Shown here piece by piece: positions 62,671 through 64,000 of a stretch of 64,000 bases of DNA. The DNA is taken from assembly GCA_030248195.1 (NCBI GenBank), contig JASAND010019905.1:1-64000 (forward strand). The letters are read 5' to 3'. Each line of letters opens with the position of its first letter. Position 1 is the first letter of the stretch. A model generated the notes under the pieces. It was given only the letters and a program-made list of their open reading frames with translations, did not search any database and was not told where the DNA came from. Both the position numbers and the translations under genes were made by a program. The stretch is from Trissonchulus latispiculum. Lineage: Eukaryota; Nematoda; Enoplea; Enoplida; Ironidae.

Positions 62671-64000
62671 GGTGATGTTCTTATACATACGAAATAATTC
62701 AAAGTGTGAGATCAGATCTTTCTAAAGCATCATTTACTATAATCACTGAAGACAATGCCAGGAGGACTAGGCTAAAAGCGCACTAATATGGACCAGCTTC
62801 GCTGAACAACCCATATTCGCGAAAACTGACAGAGTTTTCTAGTGCGCGGTCCGCTAAGTGACCCCGCTCGAGAAAGTACAGAGAGAAAACTGTCCCGGAA
62901 ACACTTTGCCACGTTTTAATTTTGCACCTTCGAAGAATACTTTCCTGGACGCAGCTTTAAATTGCACCAAATGGTGGGAAAAATTGGAATTTTGTACATG
63001 TAGAGATTGCCGAGACGTGACCGCGTCCGCTCACCAAAAGTTGGGCGACTCTACTCCAAAATACAGGTTATCCCAGGATGTCCCAATTTTTTTGAACTGG
63101 GTAAAAAGCTATTTTTTGCCGAGAAAACGAATTTTGTGGGTTTCTGAATGGCTGTTTTATTATTAAATGTTTAGAAACATCCATTTCCTTGGCAAAAAAT
63201 AGCTTTTTACCCAATTCAAAAAAATTAGGACATTCTGGGATAACCTGTATTTTGGAGTATAGTCGCCCAACTTTTGGTGAGCGGACGCGGTCACGACTCG
63301 GCAATCTCTACATGTACAAAAATTCCAATTTTTCCCACCATTTGGTGCAATTTAAACCTGCGTCCAGGAAAGTATATTCGACGGTGACTCTGGTACTGCA
63401 AATTAAAACGTGGCAAATTGAAAAACAAAGTTTAGCGTTTTCCTGGGACAACCACGATTTTATTCTCAGCACTTCTCGAGCGGATCATTTAGCGGACCAC
63501 CAGCAGCCGGTAGAAACTCAGGCCAGTTTTCGCGAATATGGGTTGTTCAGCGAAGCTGGTCCATATTAGTGCGCTTTTAGCCTAAACCTGTCCCTCCCAT
63601 ATTAACGTTTTAAAACCTAGTCCTCTGTCCATTTACAACCGAATGTCACCCATATTGCATTTTTCATGCTCCACCGAACCATTTAAGCTGGCACAAAATG
63701 AACTAATAACTCAACACTTGGTTTGCCAGGCGACTTTTGGCGAATCAATAAAAAAGTCAATTTTTTAGTCGTACCATGCATGACTCAAAGCTAAATGTTC
63801 TAGTTTTGCTTGCTCTTTCTGGATCAAACAGTTGGTTCGCTAAGGAGACACACGTTAAGAAATGTTTGAATCGGGACAACTCCCGAAAATGTACAGAATT
63901 GTCCTCATTGTCTGTAAAACTATCTTCAGTGATGATAGTAAAGGATGCTTTAGAAAGATCTGATCTCACACTTTGAATTATTTCGTATGTATAAGAACAT
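62671..64000. mobile_element. Nested foldback element continuing past the right edge
   Basis: The outer sequence at about 62671-62755 is inverted at about 63905-64000. Inside, about 62757-62830 and 63530-63690 carry arms of the ACAAG...TGCTCC foldback family (AATATGGACCAGCTTCGC and inverse), with unequal lengths: the left arm has lost its outer units. Innermost, about 62850-63140 and 63190-63490 form another inverted pair with many differences. No reading frame is convincing. Confidence 0.7.

Overview
The window is eukaryotic nuclear DNA, most likely from an invertebrate animal. It carries a GT-AG intron, a Pol III-type tRNA gene, a Ty3/Gypsy element, hAT-like and TTAA-flanked DNA transposons, satellites, and a Polinton/Maverick (adintovirus-like) element. 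I cannot name the species. I recognise no ordinary host protein-coding gene: nearly all readable coding capacity belongs to mobile or virus-like elements.

Layout. 1-5.3 kb is a large inverted repeat whose two arms each hold a decayed copy of a protein-primed family B DNA polymerase (Polinton type), bordered by an array of short repeats that recurs at 11.9-12.5 kb. 5.3-18.2 kb is a mosaic of non-coding transposons and a ~147-bp satellite, including a tandem segmental duplication (about 12.7-15.1 and 15.5-17.7 kb). 18.2-23.95 kb is a Ty3/Gypsy retrotransposon with broken frames. 24-45 kb is gene-poor and holds several transposons recognisable by inverted ends and target duplications, G-tract DNA, and one tRNA-Arg-like gene with an 8-nt anticodon loop. 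45.1-57.9 kb is the most interesting part, a compact 12.8-kb Polinton. 57.9-64 kb has a 153-bp satellite, a TTAA-flanked palindrome and a foldback element running into the right window edge.

The 45.1-57.9 kb Polinton has terminal inverted repeats built of 26-bp iterons. It keeps a full morphogenesis block on the minus strand: packaging ATPase, small basic hydrophobic protein, an unknown protein, chromodomain integrase, two penton-like minor capsid paralogs, a small basic core-like protein, double-jelly-roll major capsid protein and adenain-like protease. It lacks the polymerase catalytic region; only a spliced N-terminal zinc-finger module remains.

Outside the capsid block it carries an accessory cassette: a two-repeat TATA-binding-protein-like factor, a following ORF that resembles a degenerate dsRNA-binding domain, two tandem paralogs with a CARD-like N-terminal domain, and two small secreted cysteine-rich proteins. 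My inference is that this is a virus-like element that encodes its own basal transcription factor and host-signalling mimics, while depending on another element or the host for replication. The inward-facing genes at both ends share one ~45-bp upstream motif, which suggests coordinated transcription.
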